From Candidatus Anoxychlamydiales bacterium (GTDB lineage: Bacteria; Chlamydiota; Chlamydiia; Chlamydiales; SM23-39), in the NCBI GenBank assembly GCA_011064905.1, contig JAAKFW010000084.1:1-6564 (forward strand): a stretch of DNA of 6,564 nt. Reading direction: 5' to 3'. Within the stretch, counting starts at the first letter, position 1. Each line of letters begins with the position of its first letter. The notes beneath the pieces were generated by a model. That model saw only the letters and a program-made list of their open reading frames with translations. It ran no database searches and was not told where the DNA came from. Of the stretch, positions 1 through 6,558 are shown one piece after another. Both the position numbers and the translations under genes were made by a program.

Positions 1-43
1 CTCTTTTCAACATGTTTAATATCAAATTAAAATTCTAAATTTA

Positions 44-826
44 TTAAGGTCTCCAAAAAGCTCTTTTTAATGATAGCATAAAAAGTTTTAACATTCTGAA
101 ATGATCGTGAATCGCCCACCAATAAATTGTTTTAAAAAGACCAAAATTTTTATATATAATTTTTAAATTCTCAAAAGCTTTGAGTAAAACTAACTTTGAT
201 GGTCTTTTTTTGAATTGATAATCTGTTAAAACTCTATTTGAAAAAATCACTCTTTTATCTTTTTTCAAAAAGATTCTGCAGATCATATCAAAGCCGGGCT
301 GAACCTTATATCTTGGGTTAAAATTATTTAGTTTTTGAACAGTTTCTATTGAAAACCAACAAGATTGGATATTCATAGGAATTTTTCCTCTTTTAAAATA
401 ATCAAAAGAAAAACCAATAGCTTCCGGACTTAAAAATTCATCTCTTCTTAAAAAAGCGCAGCTAATTAATTGAGGATATTTTTTTTCTATTATGAGATCT
501 TTGAGATAGCTCAAAACATATTTAGAAACTAGTACATCACCGGAGAATAGAAAGTGGATATATTTACCTTGCGATAGATTTAAGCCTTTATTCATTAAAA
601 TAGGAAGAGATGTCTCTTTTGAATACTCTAAAGTTTTTATCTTATCCATATAGGGTTTTAACATGACATGAGATCTTTTTTGATTTGAGGTTGAAATAAC
701 TATTATTTCATAAGATTTTTCACTCTGATCTACAATACTTTTCAATGTAAGGCTTGCTAAATGAAAAAAATCATTTAGCAAAACTACAATAGAAACTATT
801 GGTTTATCTATATTTTCTTTATCCAT
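44..826 (-). CDS. Family 2-like glycosyltransferase (GT-A fold)
   Basis: Probably transfers a sugar from a nucleotide-sugar donor onto a surface glycan or lipid; donor and acceptor cannot be read from the sequence. The 260-residue protein opens with a family 2 N-terminus: strand VSIVVLLND (11-19), then a helix with LTLKSIVDQ (26-34) and strand EIIVIST (40-46). NKGLNLSQGKYIHFLFSGD (79-97) matches the family pattern that leads to the metal-binding DXD. Here the site reads S-G-D, so the first Asp is replaced and only D97 remains. CWFSIETVQKLNNF (156-169) and GFDM (178-181) fit the acceptor side and a possible catalytic Asp (D180). The C-terminal 40 residues are basic and aromatic (YWW, 235-237), perhaps membrane-associated, with no clear transmembrane helix. 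The ATG at 826 is preceded by AGAGGA with a 4-base spacer. It is divergent from glyQS. The family call is fairly firm; the specific role is unknown. Confidence 0.8.
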   Translation of the reverse strand: MDKENIDKPIVSIVVLLNDFFHLASLTLKSIVDQSEKSYEIIVISTSNQKRSHVMLKPYMDKIKTLEYSKETSLPILMNKGLNLSQGKYIHFLFSGDVLVSKYVLSYLKDLIIEKKYPQLISCAFLRRDEFLSPEAIGFSFDYFKRGKIPMNIQSCWFSIETVQKLNNFNPRYKVQPGFDMICRIFLKKDKRVIFSNRVLTDYQFKKRPSKLVLLKAFENLKIIYKNFGLFKTIYWWAIHDHFRMLKLFMLSLKRAFWRP

Positions 827-846
827 CTTATCCTCTTTATAACTTC

Positions 847-875
847 AAAATAATGATTTAGAAAAATTAAAGCAA
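847..875 (-). promoter_or_regulatory. Candidate promoter of the glycosyltransferase gene
   Basis: On the minus strand TTGCTT (870-875) lies 17 bases from TATTTT (847-852). The implied start of transcription leaves a leader of about 15 bases holding the AGAGGA ribosome binding site (831-836). Both hexamers are imperfect and AT-rich DNA gives such matches easily, so this is tentative. Confidence 0.3.
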
Positions 876-897
876 TAAGATGCAAAAAAAACTTTAA

Positions 898-926
898 TTG
901 AGAATAACTACTCTTCTAGCTAAAAT
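898..926 (+). promoter_or_regulatory. Promoter of glyQS (sigma-70/sigma-66 type)
   Basis: TTGAGA (898-903) is separated by exactly 17 bases from TAAAAT (921-926). This predicts a transcription start near 933 and a leader of about 25 bases with AAAAGG (944-949) placed 8 bases before the ATG at 958. I see no T-box or other long regulated leader; there is no room for one. Confidence 0.6.
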
Positions 927-957
927 ATAAATTATCCAAAGCTAAAAGGTTAAAATT

Positions 958-2343
958 ATGAAAAAAAATGCTCCAGATCCTCTAAAACCAATAGTTGCTC
1001 TTTGTAAAAGAAGAGGTTTTGTTTATCCTGGCTCTGAGATCTATGGAGGTTTTGCAAATACTTACTCATATGGCCCATATGGAGTTGAAATAAAAAATAA
1101 TATTAAAAACCTTTGGTGGAATTTTTTTGTAAGATCCAGATCCGATATGGTTGGAATAGACGGGCCTATTTTGCTACATCCTTTAACCTGGAAGGCATCC
1201 GGCCATCTAGATGGCTTTAGTGACGCTTTGATAGACTGCAAGGAGTGCAAAGCTAGATTTAGAGTAGATAAACTAATCGAAGATCAAACAAATCAAGATG
1301 TTGAAGGGCTATCATTAGAAGAGCTAACAGATATTTTAATAAAAAAAGATATATCTTGTCCAAAATGCAAATCAAAAAATTTTACAAAAGCCCGGCATTT
1401 TAATTTAATGTTTAAAACCGAGATGAGTAAAACGGATGCAGAGCATAGTACTTCATATTTAAGACCGGAGACAGCTCAAGCTATATTTTTAGATTATAAA
1501 AATGTTGTAGATACTATGAGAGTTAAAATTCCTTTTGGTATTGCTCAAATAGGAAAAGCTTTTAGAAATGAAATCACACCTGGAAATTTCATATTTAGAT
1601 TGATTGAATTTGATCAAATGGAGATCGAATATTTCGTTGAGCAAAATACTTGGGAAGAGCATTTTAAAAACTGGCTAGATGAAATGAAAAAGTTTTGCTC
1701 AATGATAGGACTCGATTCAAATAAACTAAAAGACGCTGAGCATCCAAAAGAAAAGCTATCTCACTACTCTAAAAGAACTATAGACATAACATATGATTTT
1801 CCATTTGGAACAAATGAGTTATATGGGCTAGCATACAGAACAAACTTTGATCTCTGCCAACATCAAAAGCATTCTAAAGTGTCTTTAGAATACATCGATA
1901 ATGTAAACAATAAAAGATTTATCCCTCATGTAATAGAGCCAACTTTTGGACTCGATAGAACTATATTAGCGCTTCTTTGCGACGCTTATGATGAAGAGAA
2001 GTTAGAAAATGGAGAGACTAGAACTGTTATGCATTTCTCAAAAAATATAGCTCCTGTAAAAGTCGCTATATTTCCTCTCATGAAAAAACCGGATCTTATA
2101 AAAGAGGCAAGAAATATTTTCGATTCTTTAAAGATTAAATATGCTACAGAGTACGATGAAGCAGGTGCTATTGGCAAAAGATATAGAAGACAAGATGAGC
2201 TTGGAACCCCTTATTGTATTACGGTTGATTATCAAACTCTAGAAGATCAAACAGTGACTATAAGAGAGAGAGATTCAATGAAACAAGAACGTATAAAAAT
2301 TAAGGATATAAAAAGCACTCTTTTAAATTATTTTGAAGAATAG
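958..2343 (+). CDS. glyQS: Glycyl-tRNA synthetase, single-chain class II (alpha2) type
   Basis: Charges tRNA-Gly with glycine in the cytoplasm, expected to work as a homodimer. At 461 residues it has the usual length of the single-chain enzyme found in Mycobacterium, Staphylococcus, archaea and eukaryotes, not of the separate or fused alpha/beta enzyme. Class II motif 2 is FRNE (202-205, with R203 and E205) followed by FRLIEFDQMEIEYF (213-226). Motif 3 is EPTFGLDR (327-334). The family hallmark RHFNLMFKTEM (146-156) and YLRPETAQAIF (167-177) are intact. Two CXXC pairs (C94/C97 and C134/C137) form the zinc-ribbon insertion known from the Thermus-like enzymes. Residues from about 365 to the end are the anticodon-binding domain (VKVAIFPL, then AGAIGKRYRRQDELGTPYCITVD near 402-424). 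The start is supported by AAAAGG 8 bases upstream. No damage is visible. The lineage appears chlamydial, where I would have expected the fused alpha/beta form. Confidence 0.97.
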   Translation: MKKNAPDPLKPIVALCKRRGFVYPGSEIYGGFANTYSYGPYGVEIKNNIKNLWWNFFVRSRSDMVGIDGPILLHPLTWKASGHLDGFSDALIDCKECKARFRVDKLIEDQTNQDVEGLSLEELTDILIKKDISCPKCKSKNFTKARHFNLMFKTEMSKTDAEHSTSYLRPETAQAIFLDYKNVVDTMRVKIPFGIAQIGKAFRNEITPGNFIFRLIEFDQMEIEYFVEQNTWEEHFKNWLDEMKKFCSMIGLDSNKLKDAEHPKEKLSHYSKRTIDITYDFPFGTNELYGLAYRTNFDLCQHQKHSKVSLEYIDNVNNKRFIPHVIEPTFGLDRTILALLCDAYDEEKLENGETRTVMHFSKNIAPVKVAIFPLMKKPDLIKEARNIFDSLKIKYATEYDEAGAIGKRYRRQDELGTPYCITVDYQTLEDQTVTIRERDSMKQERIKIKDIKSTLLNYFEE

Positions 2344-2351
2344 TTGATCAG

Positions 2352-2386
2352 AATTTTAGCTAAAGTTTATTTTTTAATATTTTTTA
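2352..2386 (+). terminator. Weak possible terminator between convergent genes
   Basis: AATTTTAGCTAAAGTT (2352-2367) is an inverted repeat around AGCT that could fold into a six-pair stem with a four-base loop. T-rich runs follow on the plus strand (2370-2375 and 2380-2385). The stem has almost no GC pairs, so it is weak. It sits in the 23-base gap after the glyQS stop and reaches the stop codon of the minus-strand lipoprotein gene, a place where a shared terminator would be expected. Confidence 0.25.
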
Positions 2387-3473
2387 AAAAGCTTCTTTTT
2401 AAAGTCTTTAACTTAAAAAAATCTTTAAATGATTTTTCTTTTATTTTCTCTTTTTTTGTAACTCTTAAAATCTTTTCTTCCCCTTGAGATTTATAAGGCC
2501 AATAAGAAATTGATCTATCCAAAAAAAACACTGAATCTTTAGTTATATCTTCTACCTCAGACGGCCTTGCAACATTGGAATCTTCAAATTTTTTCAAATC
2601 CAATTTATAAGCTATTAAAGAAAGGGCATTTTGATCATGCCGAGCAGAATAAAATCCTCCATTTTCAGCAGCTTTTTGCCATCTATCTAAAATAGTATTG
2701 CCTATATAACTATCTAAATTTAATCCCAAAATACCCGCTTCTTTAGTTTCTATAAAGTTTGCTAGCTTGGGAGTTACATCAAAAAGATTTAAAACAAACT
2801 CATTTGTATATTCGCTTAATATAAAATTTGCTTTATATCCAAAGTATCCATTCTTTTCTATTTTTTCAAAAATAGTATCTAGAGATTGAAGTGGCAAAAC
2901 AGCGCTATCTACCCACAAAACATTTTCATAACCCATATTTTTTACTTCTCGAAAAAAAAAGGGCTTAAAAGCAAATAGAACATGCGAGTATTTTAAAGAA
3001 TTTTCCTCCAAATTAGGCCAGCTCCCTATTCTATAAATAAAATGTCCTTTATACCCGATTAAAGTGAGAGCCTTTTTTAAGCGTTCAATACCATCTGGAT
3101 AATTTTTATTGAAAGAAGTATAGCAAATAACACATCTTTTTTTGTCTTCTTTTGAAGTATTGTAGTAAAGCTCTTCGTACATAGGTTTCATCTGTCTTTT
3201 TTTTCCAACGAAGCGAAACTCTTTAGCTTTTTTTAGATAATTCTTATCAAGTAATTCAGCTCCCCTTTTAGAGCTAATAGAAAAAAGTTTTAGATACTCT
3301 CTTTTATCTTTTTTTAAATGTTTTTGGATTTTTAAAAAATCTCTAAACGTTGGATTTTTTATATCCTTTATAGAAGAATATGGATCTTTTTTTTTAGAGT
3401 TATCGCAAGAAGTGAGAAAAAAAAGAGAGGCTACAAATATAAGAAATATTAAGTTTTTTTTTAGCTTATTCAT
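2367..3473 (-). CDS. Predicted lipoprotein with glycosyltransferase-like domain
   Basis: I do not recognise a named family. The 368-residue reading starts with a type II signal peptide: basic MNKLKKN, hydrophobic LIFLIFVASLFF (8-19), and lipobox LTSC with the modified Cys at 23. Asp follows at +2, which in E. coli favours retention at the inner membrane. After a Lys-rich spacer, residues about 113-285 resemble a GT-A sugar transferase: strand CVICYTSF, then KPFFFREV, then VLWVDSAVLPL with a DXD-like position at D189, then GILGLNL (247-253) and RHDQNAL (278-284), recalling the DQ-x-x-L element of GT8-like enzymes. The C-terminus is strongly basic. The frame is open to a TTG at 3494, but that codon falls on the predicted transcription start, so the ATG at 3473 is preferred although no Shine-Dalgarno precedes it. 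Two A9 runs (3454-3462 and 3387-3395) lie within the first 30 codons. The lipoprotein call is fairly sure; the enzymatic role is inferred. Confidence 0.72.
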   Translation of the reverse strand: MNKLKKNLIFLIFVASLFFLTSCDNSKKKDPYSSIKDIKNPTFRDFLKIQKHLKKDKREYLKLFSISSKRGAELLDKNYLKKAKEFRFVGKKRQMKPMYEELYYNTSKEDKKRCVICYTSFNKNYPDGIERLKKALTLIGYKGHFIYRIGSWPNLEENSLKYSHVLFAFKPFFFREVKNMGYENVLWVDSAVLPLQSLDTIFEKIEKNGYFGYKANFILSEYTNEFVLNLFDVTPKLANFIETKEAGILGLNLDSYIGNTILDRWQKAAENGGFYSARHDQNALSLIAYKLDLKKFEDSNVARPSEVEDITKDSVFFLDRSISYWPYKSQGEEKILRVTKKEKIKEKSFKDFFKLKTLKRSFLKNIKK

Positions 3474-3500
3474 CAAATGATTTTGTTTTTTCAATCGAAT

Positions 3501-3529
3501 ATTATATTAAAAGATGATTAAAAAATTAA
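3501..3529 (-). promoter_or_regulatory. Candidate promoter of the lipoprotein gene
   Basis: On the minus strand a perfect TATAAT (3501-3506) lies 17 bases from TTAATT (3524-3529). Transcription would start near 3494, about 20 bases before the ATG at 3473. This argues against the TTG at 3494 as start codon and for transcription independent of the upstream hydrolase gene. The -35 is weak and the whole stretch is AT-rich. Confidence 0.45.
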
Positions 3530-3601
3530 CTAAAAAATATTTGCATTTTTTTTTAATATTTAAGGAAATATCGTAGCTCTAAAAACTTAGATATTAATCA
3601 C

Positions 3602-4525
3602 CTAATCTTGAGGAGTATTAGGAATGACCCATCTATCTCGAATAGTTCTAGCAAGCTTTGGATCTACCTTAACCGAGTAGTGATCGTGAACCTTTGAAAA
3701 AATCTGGTTTTCATTTGAGATGGGCAGGGCGCTCGAAGAGGGTCTAACAAGCGGATCTAAACTACTTGAAAATGTGTAGAGATTAATTTCGCCTGCTCTC
3801 TCTTTTTCTATAAGTTTTTCTCGTAGAGCTTTGGTGGCAGGGTTAGTTCTGAGAAAAGCTCCTTCTGGTTTTGCTGAAACATCATACATGATGTCGGCAG
3901 CCCAAGATCCATGCCAAGGAGTGTTAAGAGTAATAAGAGCTTTTACCTTAACATCAGTAGCATGATTGAGAGCATATTCACCGCCGATTAAACCACCCAT
4001 TGAATGACCGATTATGATAACTTCGTTTAGATCAAAACCATCTTTTAGGTATTTTTGTTTGATATCTTTAATCTTCGTTACTATTCTTTTTTCAGCGTAT
4101 TCACTGATATCTTTTTTATCGTTAATAAAAGCTTTATCATTAAGATTAACTGCAAAGATATGCCCACACTCTCTTCCCTTTAAAAAATAGCGGAAAAAGT
4201 CCCACTGTCGTTGGTTAGCATTGCTTCCATGTATCAAGAGAATAGGAATCTTTTTGTTTGTAATTTTTTTAGGATCAGAAAAGTCACTGCGATAAAAAAG
4301 ACTAACAAACCCAAAAACTGGTAATATTGACAAAGTTCGAATAGCAACCATTATAACTCTAGGAATAAATGTTAACTTATCAACAAATCTCTGAACCCCA
4401 GATCTTGGAAGAGTAATCTTTAGGTTGTTTATTGATGAAGGAGCTTTAGGAGATTCATATTGAGCTACTCTATCAAGTGCTATTGAAGAAGAATCCATTG
4501 TTGTTTGGCTTGCTAATGATGACAT
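3602..4525 (-). CDS. Alpha/beta hydrolase, lipase/esterase-like (PGAP1-like)
   Basis: Probably hydrolyses an ester, perhaps a lipid; the substrate is unknown. In this 307-residue protein the hydrolase core begins at IPILLIHGSNANQRQW (93-108), with the HG oxyanion-hole region at 99-100. The nucleophile elbow GHSMGG (173-178) puts the catalytic Ser at 175. ITLNTPWHGS (198-207) is typical of lipase and PGAP1-like members. D257 in SSSLDPLVRP and H280 or H282 in VHDHYSVKVDP complete a plausible triad. The first 30 residues are rich in Ser, Thr and Ala and lack a standard signal peptide. A hydrophobic stretch with two Arg (about 53-78) follows, perhaps a membrane-binding segment. The start is very well supported: AAGGAG (4532-4537) ends 6 bases before the ATG. 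Base composition looks patchier and locally more GC-rich (for example 3721-3750) than in neighbouring genes. Secretion through a type III system is possible but only inferred. Confidence 0.85.
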   Translation of the reverse strand: MSSLASQTTMDSSSIALDRVAQYESPKAPSSINNLKITLPRSGVQRFVDKLTFIPRVIMVAIRTLSILPVFGFVSLFYRSDFSDPKKITNKKIPILLIHGSNANQRQWDFFRYFLKGRECGHIFAVNLNDKAFINDKKDISEYAEKRIVTKIKDIKQKYLKDGFDLNEVIIIGHSMGGLIGGEYALNHATDVKVKALITLNTPWHGSWAADIMYDVSAKPEGAFLRTNPATKALREKLIEKERAGEINLYTFSSSLDPLVRPSSSALPISNENQIFSKVHDHYSVKVDPKLARTIRDRWVIPNTPQD

Positions 4526-4584
4526 AAATTTCTCCTTATTTTGTTTAAAACAAGTAATATTAATTTAAATGCTTTTCACTTAAT

Positions 4585-4613
4585 ATTATATAACTAACAT
4601 ACTCAAAAGACAA
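4585..4613 (-). promoter_or_regulatory. Promoter of the hydrolase gene
   Basis: On the minus strand TTGTCT (4608-4613) and a perfect TATAAT (4585-4590) are separated by 17 bases. The predicted leader is about 50 bases and carries the strong AAGGAG site. The rest of the 182-base gap downstream of dnaG (4526-4707) is AT-rich and shows no GC-containing terminator hairpin. Confidence 0.55.
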
Positions 4614-4707
4614 ACAAAAACTAATTATCGTAAAAAACATTTACAACAAAACGCTACAGTAACATTAGTTTATAAATTCTAAAAAATAATTAATACTATA
4701 CTTTTTT

Positions 4708-6477
4708 TTACAAAACGATTGTAGGCCTTTGATTTTTTAGATCATCAAACTCTTTAGCGAGTTCTAAAACCTCTTCATCTGAAAAATTAGATGAATGAAT
4801 CTTTAATTTAATCTCTTCTCTTTTTTCCATCCAATATCTATCTAAAATCTTTTGAATAGTATTAATAAAATTTTCTTTTAGTTTATCTAGATTTATTTTT
4901 TTCTGAAGCATTTCAGATAAGAAAAGTCTCTCTTCTGCATTTTCTAAATCTATAGCAAAAGAAAGAAGATCTTTTAAAGTATCTTCTTTAATGGCTTGCA
5001 TAAATTTGGAATATAGATTTTTGCAAACCCTTATTTTGAAATACGCTTCAGAAATATTGTTTTTTACAATTTCAATAAGCTCAGGCTTTGAAGAGCCTTG
5101 CAAAAAAAGTTGTCTTAAGAGATCTGTTTCTAAAATCAGATCCGGATTTATATCTGAAAAAGAGAGATCTGCTTGTTTTTTTATATAAACGTTTGGAGCC
5201 TCGGATTCAATTGAAATCATTTTTTCTGGAGTTTGAGTGAGTTTAGCTATTTTTCTTAAACTCTCGTGAACCATTAGAGGATGGTCCCATTTTTTTATTC
5301 TTTCAACAATCATTCGAACTAGTTCATTTTTACCGCTAGGAGACTTTATATTTATTTTTTTTGACAAATACTCTACTAAAAAAGATAGATAATCAGAACT
5401 CTCTAAGATTAATTTTTCAAAATATTTAGGGCCGTATTCAATTAAAATAGAATCTGGATCCATATTTGGAGGTAGATTTAAAATATAGGTCTCGACTGCA
5501 TGTTTTTGAAATTGATCCCCCGCTTTTATAGCAGCTTCTATCCCCGCTTTATCTGAGTCTAAAGCAAGATAGACCTGATTTACACCTAAGTTAATTAGCT
5601 GCTGGGTGTGCTCTAGAGTGAAGGCTGTCCCTTGAGATGCAATTGCAATAGTAAATCCAAAATAAATTAACCTAAGAGCATCTATTTGACCTTCAACTAC
5701 TATAGCTTTTCTCTGTTTTGCAATATTTTTTCTAGAATAATTTAAACCAAATAAAACTTTAGATTTTTTAAAAAGAGGAGTCTCCGGTGTATTTATATAT
5801 TTACCACCAAAAGTATCTTCTTTATATTTTCTTGCTGTAAAACCGATAACGGAGCCTATAGGATCTTTAATAGGAATCATTATTCTATTAGTAAAAAAAT
5901 CTTTATCCCCATTTTTTACAAGCCCTGCTTGGTATAAAAGCTCTTTTGCAATCTTTTTATCTTGGCAAAACCTTTGCAAGTGGTAAGGATCATTTAAAGT
6001 AAGACCTATCTGAAAAGTTTTAATAAAATCTAAATCGATCCCCCTTTCGAAAAGGTATTTTAGGGCATCTTTTCCATTATCTGTGTGCAAAAGCATAAAA
6101 TGATAAAACCTTGCAGCTAAATCTAAAACCTCTTTTATAGCTTTTTTAGGTGGACCTAAATTTTTATCATTTTCATTTTCATTCATCTCTAAATTTAGAT
6201 TAAATTTATCAGCTAGATACTCAACAGATTCTGTAAATGACATTTTTTGATGATTCATCAAAAAAGAGATAGCATCGCCATGAGCTGAGCAACCATAGCA
6301 GTGATAGTGAGTATCAGATCTAGCTATTACAAAAGATGGTGTTTTCTCATCATGAAATGGACATCTTGCTTTAAAGTAACTTCCACTTGTTGAAAAATCT
6401 ACATATGGCGATAGAACTTCTATAAGATCAATTCTAGATCTAAGTCTTTCTAAGCTCTCTTTAGAGTATGTCTTCAT
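4708..6477 (-). CDS. dnaG: DNA primase DnaG
   Basis: Makes the short RNA primers for replication at the fork, working with the DnaB helicase. Using the ATG at 6477 the protein has 589 residues. The N-terminal zinc-binding domain has CPFH (39-42) and CYGC (60-63), with the typical EKTPSF and AHGDAISFLM around them. The RNA-polymerase-like core includes GFTARK (212-217) and KYINTPETPLFKKSKVLFG (226-244). The TOPRIM motifs are VEGQID (261-266, E262), LDSDKAG (306-312, D307 and D309) and DPD (340-342). The C-terminal third, the expected helicase-binding region, is divergent. The frame is open to a TTG at 6501 and an ATG at 6483. The ATG at 6477 is preferred because AAG (6487-6489) lies 9 bases before it and because MKTYSKESLERL aligns with the start of chlamydial DnaG as I recall it. 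The whole protein resembles chlamydial primase. It is transcribed leftward and followed by the hydrolase gene after a 182-base gap. Confidence 0.97.
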   Translation of the reverse strand: MKTYSKESLERLRSRIDLIEVLSPYVDFSTSGSYFKARCPFHDEKTPSFVIARSDTHYHCYGCSAHGDAISFLMNHQKMSFTESVEYLADKFNLNLEMNENENDKNLGPPKKAIKEVLDLAARFYHFMLLHTDNGKDALKYLFERGIDLDFIKTFQIGLTLNDPYHLQRFCQDKKIAKELLYQAGLVKNGDKDFFTNRIMIPIKDPIGSVIGFTARKYKEDTFGGKYINTPETPLFKKSKVLFGLNYSRKNIAKQRKAIVVEGQIDALRLIYFGFTIAIASQGTAFTLEHTQQLINLGVNQVYLALDSDKAGIEAAIKAGDQFQKHAVETYILNLPPNMDPDSILIEYGPKYFEKLILESSDYLSFLVEYLSKKINIKSPSGKNELVRMIVERIKKWDHPLMVHESLRKIAKLTQTPEKMISIESEAPNVYIKKQADLSFSDINPDLILETDLLRQLFLQGSSKPELIEIVKNNISEAYFKIRVCKNLYSKFMQAIKEDTLKDLLSFAIDLENAEERLFLSEMLQKKINLDKLKENFINTIQKILDRYWMEKREEIKLKIHSSNFSDEEVLELAKEFDDLKNQRPTIVL

Positions 6478-6528
6478 AAACATGATCTTAACAGGTTTCA
6501 AGAAAAAGAAAAATAGCTCTTTTTTTTT

Positions 6529-6542
6529 ATTCTAGCTAAAAT
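6529..6542. promoter_or_regulatory. Symmetric pair of -10 elements upstream of dnaG
   Basis: ATTCTAGCTAAAAT reads as a near palindrome around TAGCTA. On the minus strand it gives TAGAAT (6529-6534), placed to start dnaG transcription near 6522. On the plus strand it gives TAAAAT (6537-6542), placed to start a rightward transcript just before the AAGGAT at the window edge. Neither direction has a convincing -35, so this is a candidate only. A nine-T run (6520-6528 on plus) lies in the dnaG leader. Confidence 0.35.
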
Positions 6543-6558
6543 AGATTAAAAAAATAAA

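Noticed and set aside
1..43. ATG on the minus strand at 11-13 followed by four open codons to the window edge, possibly the start of the next leftward gene.
   Set aside because: No ribosome binding site precedes it and only about four codons are visible, too little to call a gene.
1062..1250. Minus-strand open frame of 62 codons inside glyQS.
   Set aside because: It is antisense to a strongly conserved synthetase region, has no ribosome binding site that I can see and no recognisable protein features.
1986..2177. Minus-strand open frame of 63 codons inside glyQS.
   Set aside because: Antisense shadow of the linker and anticodon-binding domain; no independent support.
3474..3494. TTG at 3494 as start of the lipoprotein, adding seven residues.
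   Set aside because: It coincides with the predicted transcription start and would place extra polar residues before the signal peptide; the ATG at 3473 gives a typical signal peptide.
3546..3571. Perfect six-base inverted repeat ATATTT-aagg-AAATAT beside a nine-T run, considered as a terminator of the hydrolase gene.
   Set aside because: On the minus strand the hairpin is followed by As, not Ts, and on the plus strand the T run comes before the hairpin, so it fits a terminator in neither direction.
4991..5188. Plus-strand open frame of 65 codons inside dnaG.
   Set aside because: Lies opposite the C-terminal part of the primase and shows no initiation signal or family resemblance.
6478..6501. 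TTG at 6501 or ATG at 6483 as the start of dnaG.
   Set aside because: The TTG has no well-spaced ribosome binding site, and for the ATG at 6483 the only AAG is just 3 bases away; the ATG at 6477 has better spacing and fits the family N-terminus.
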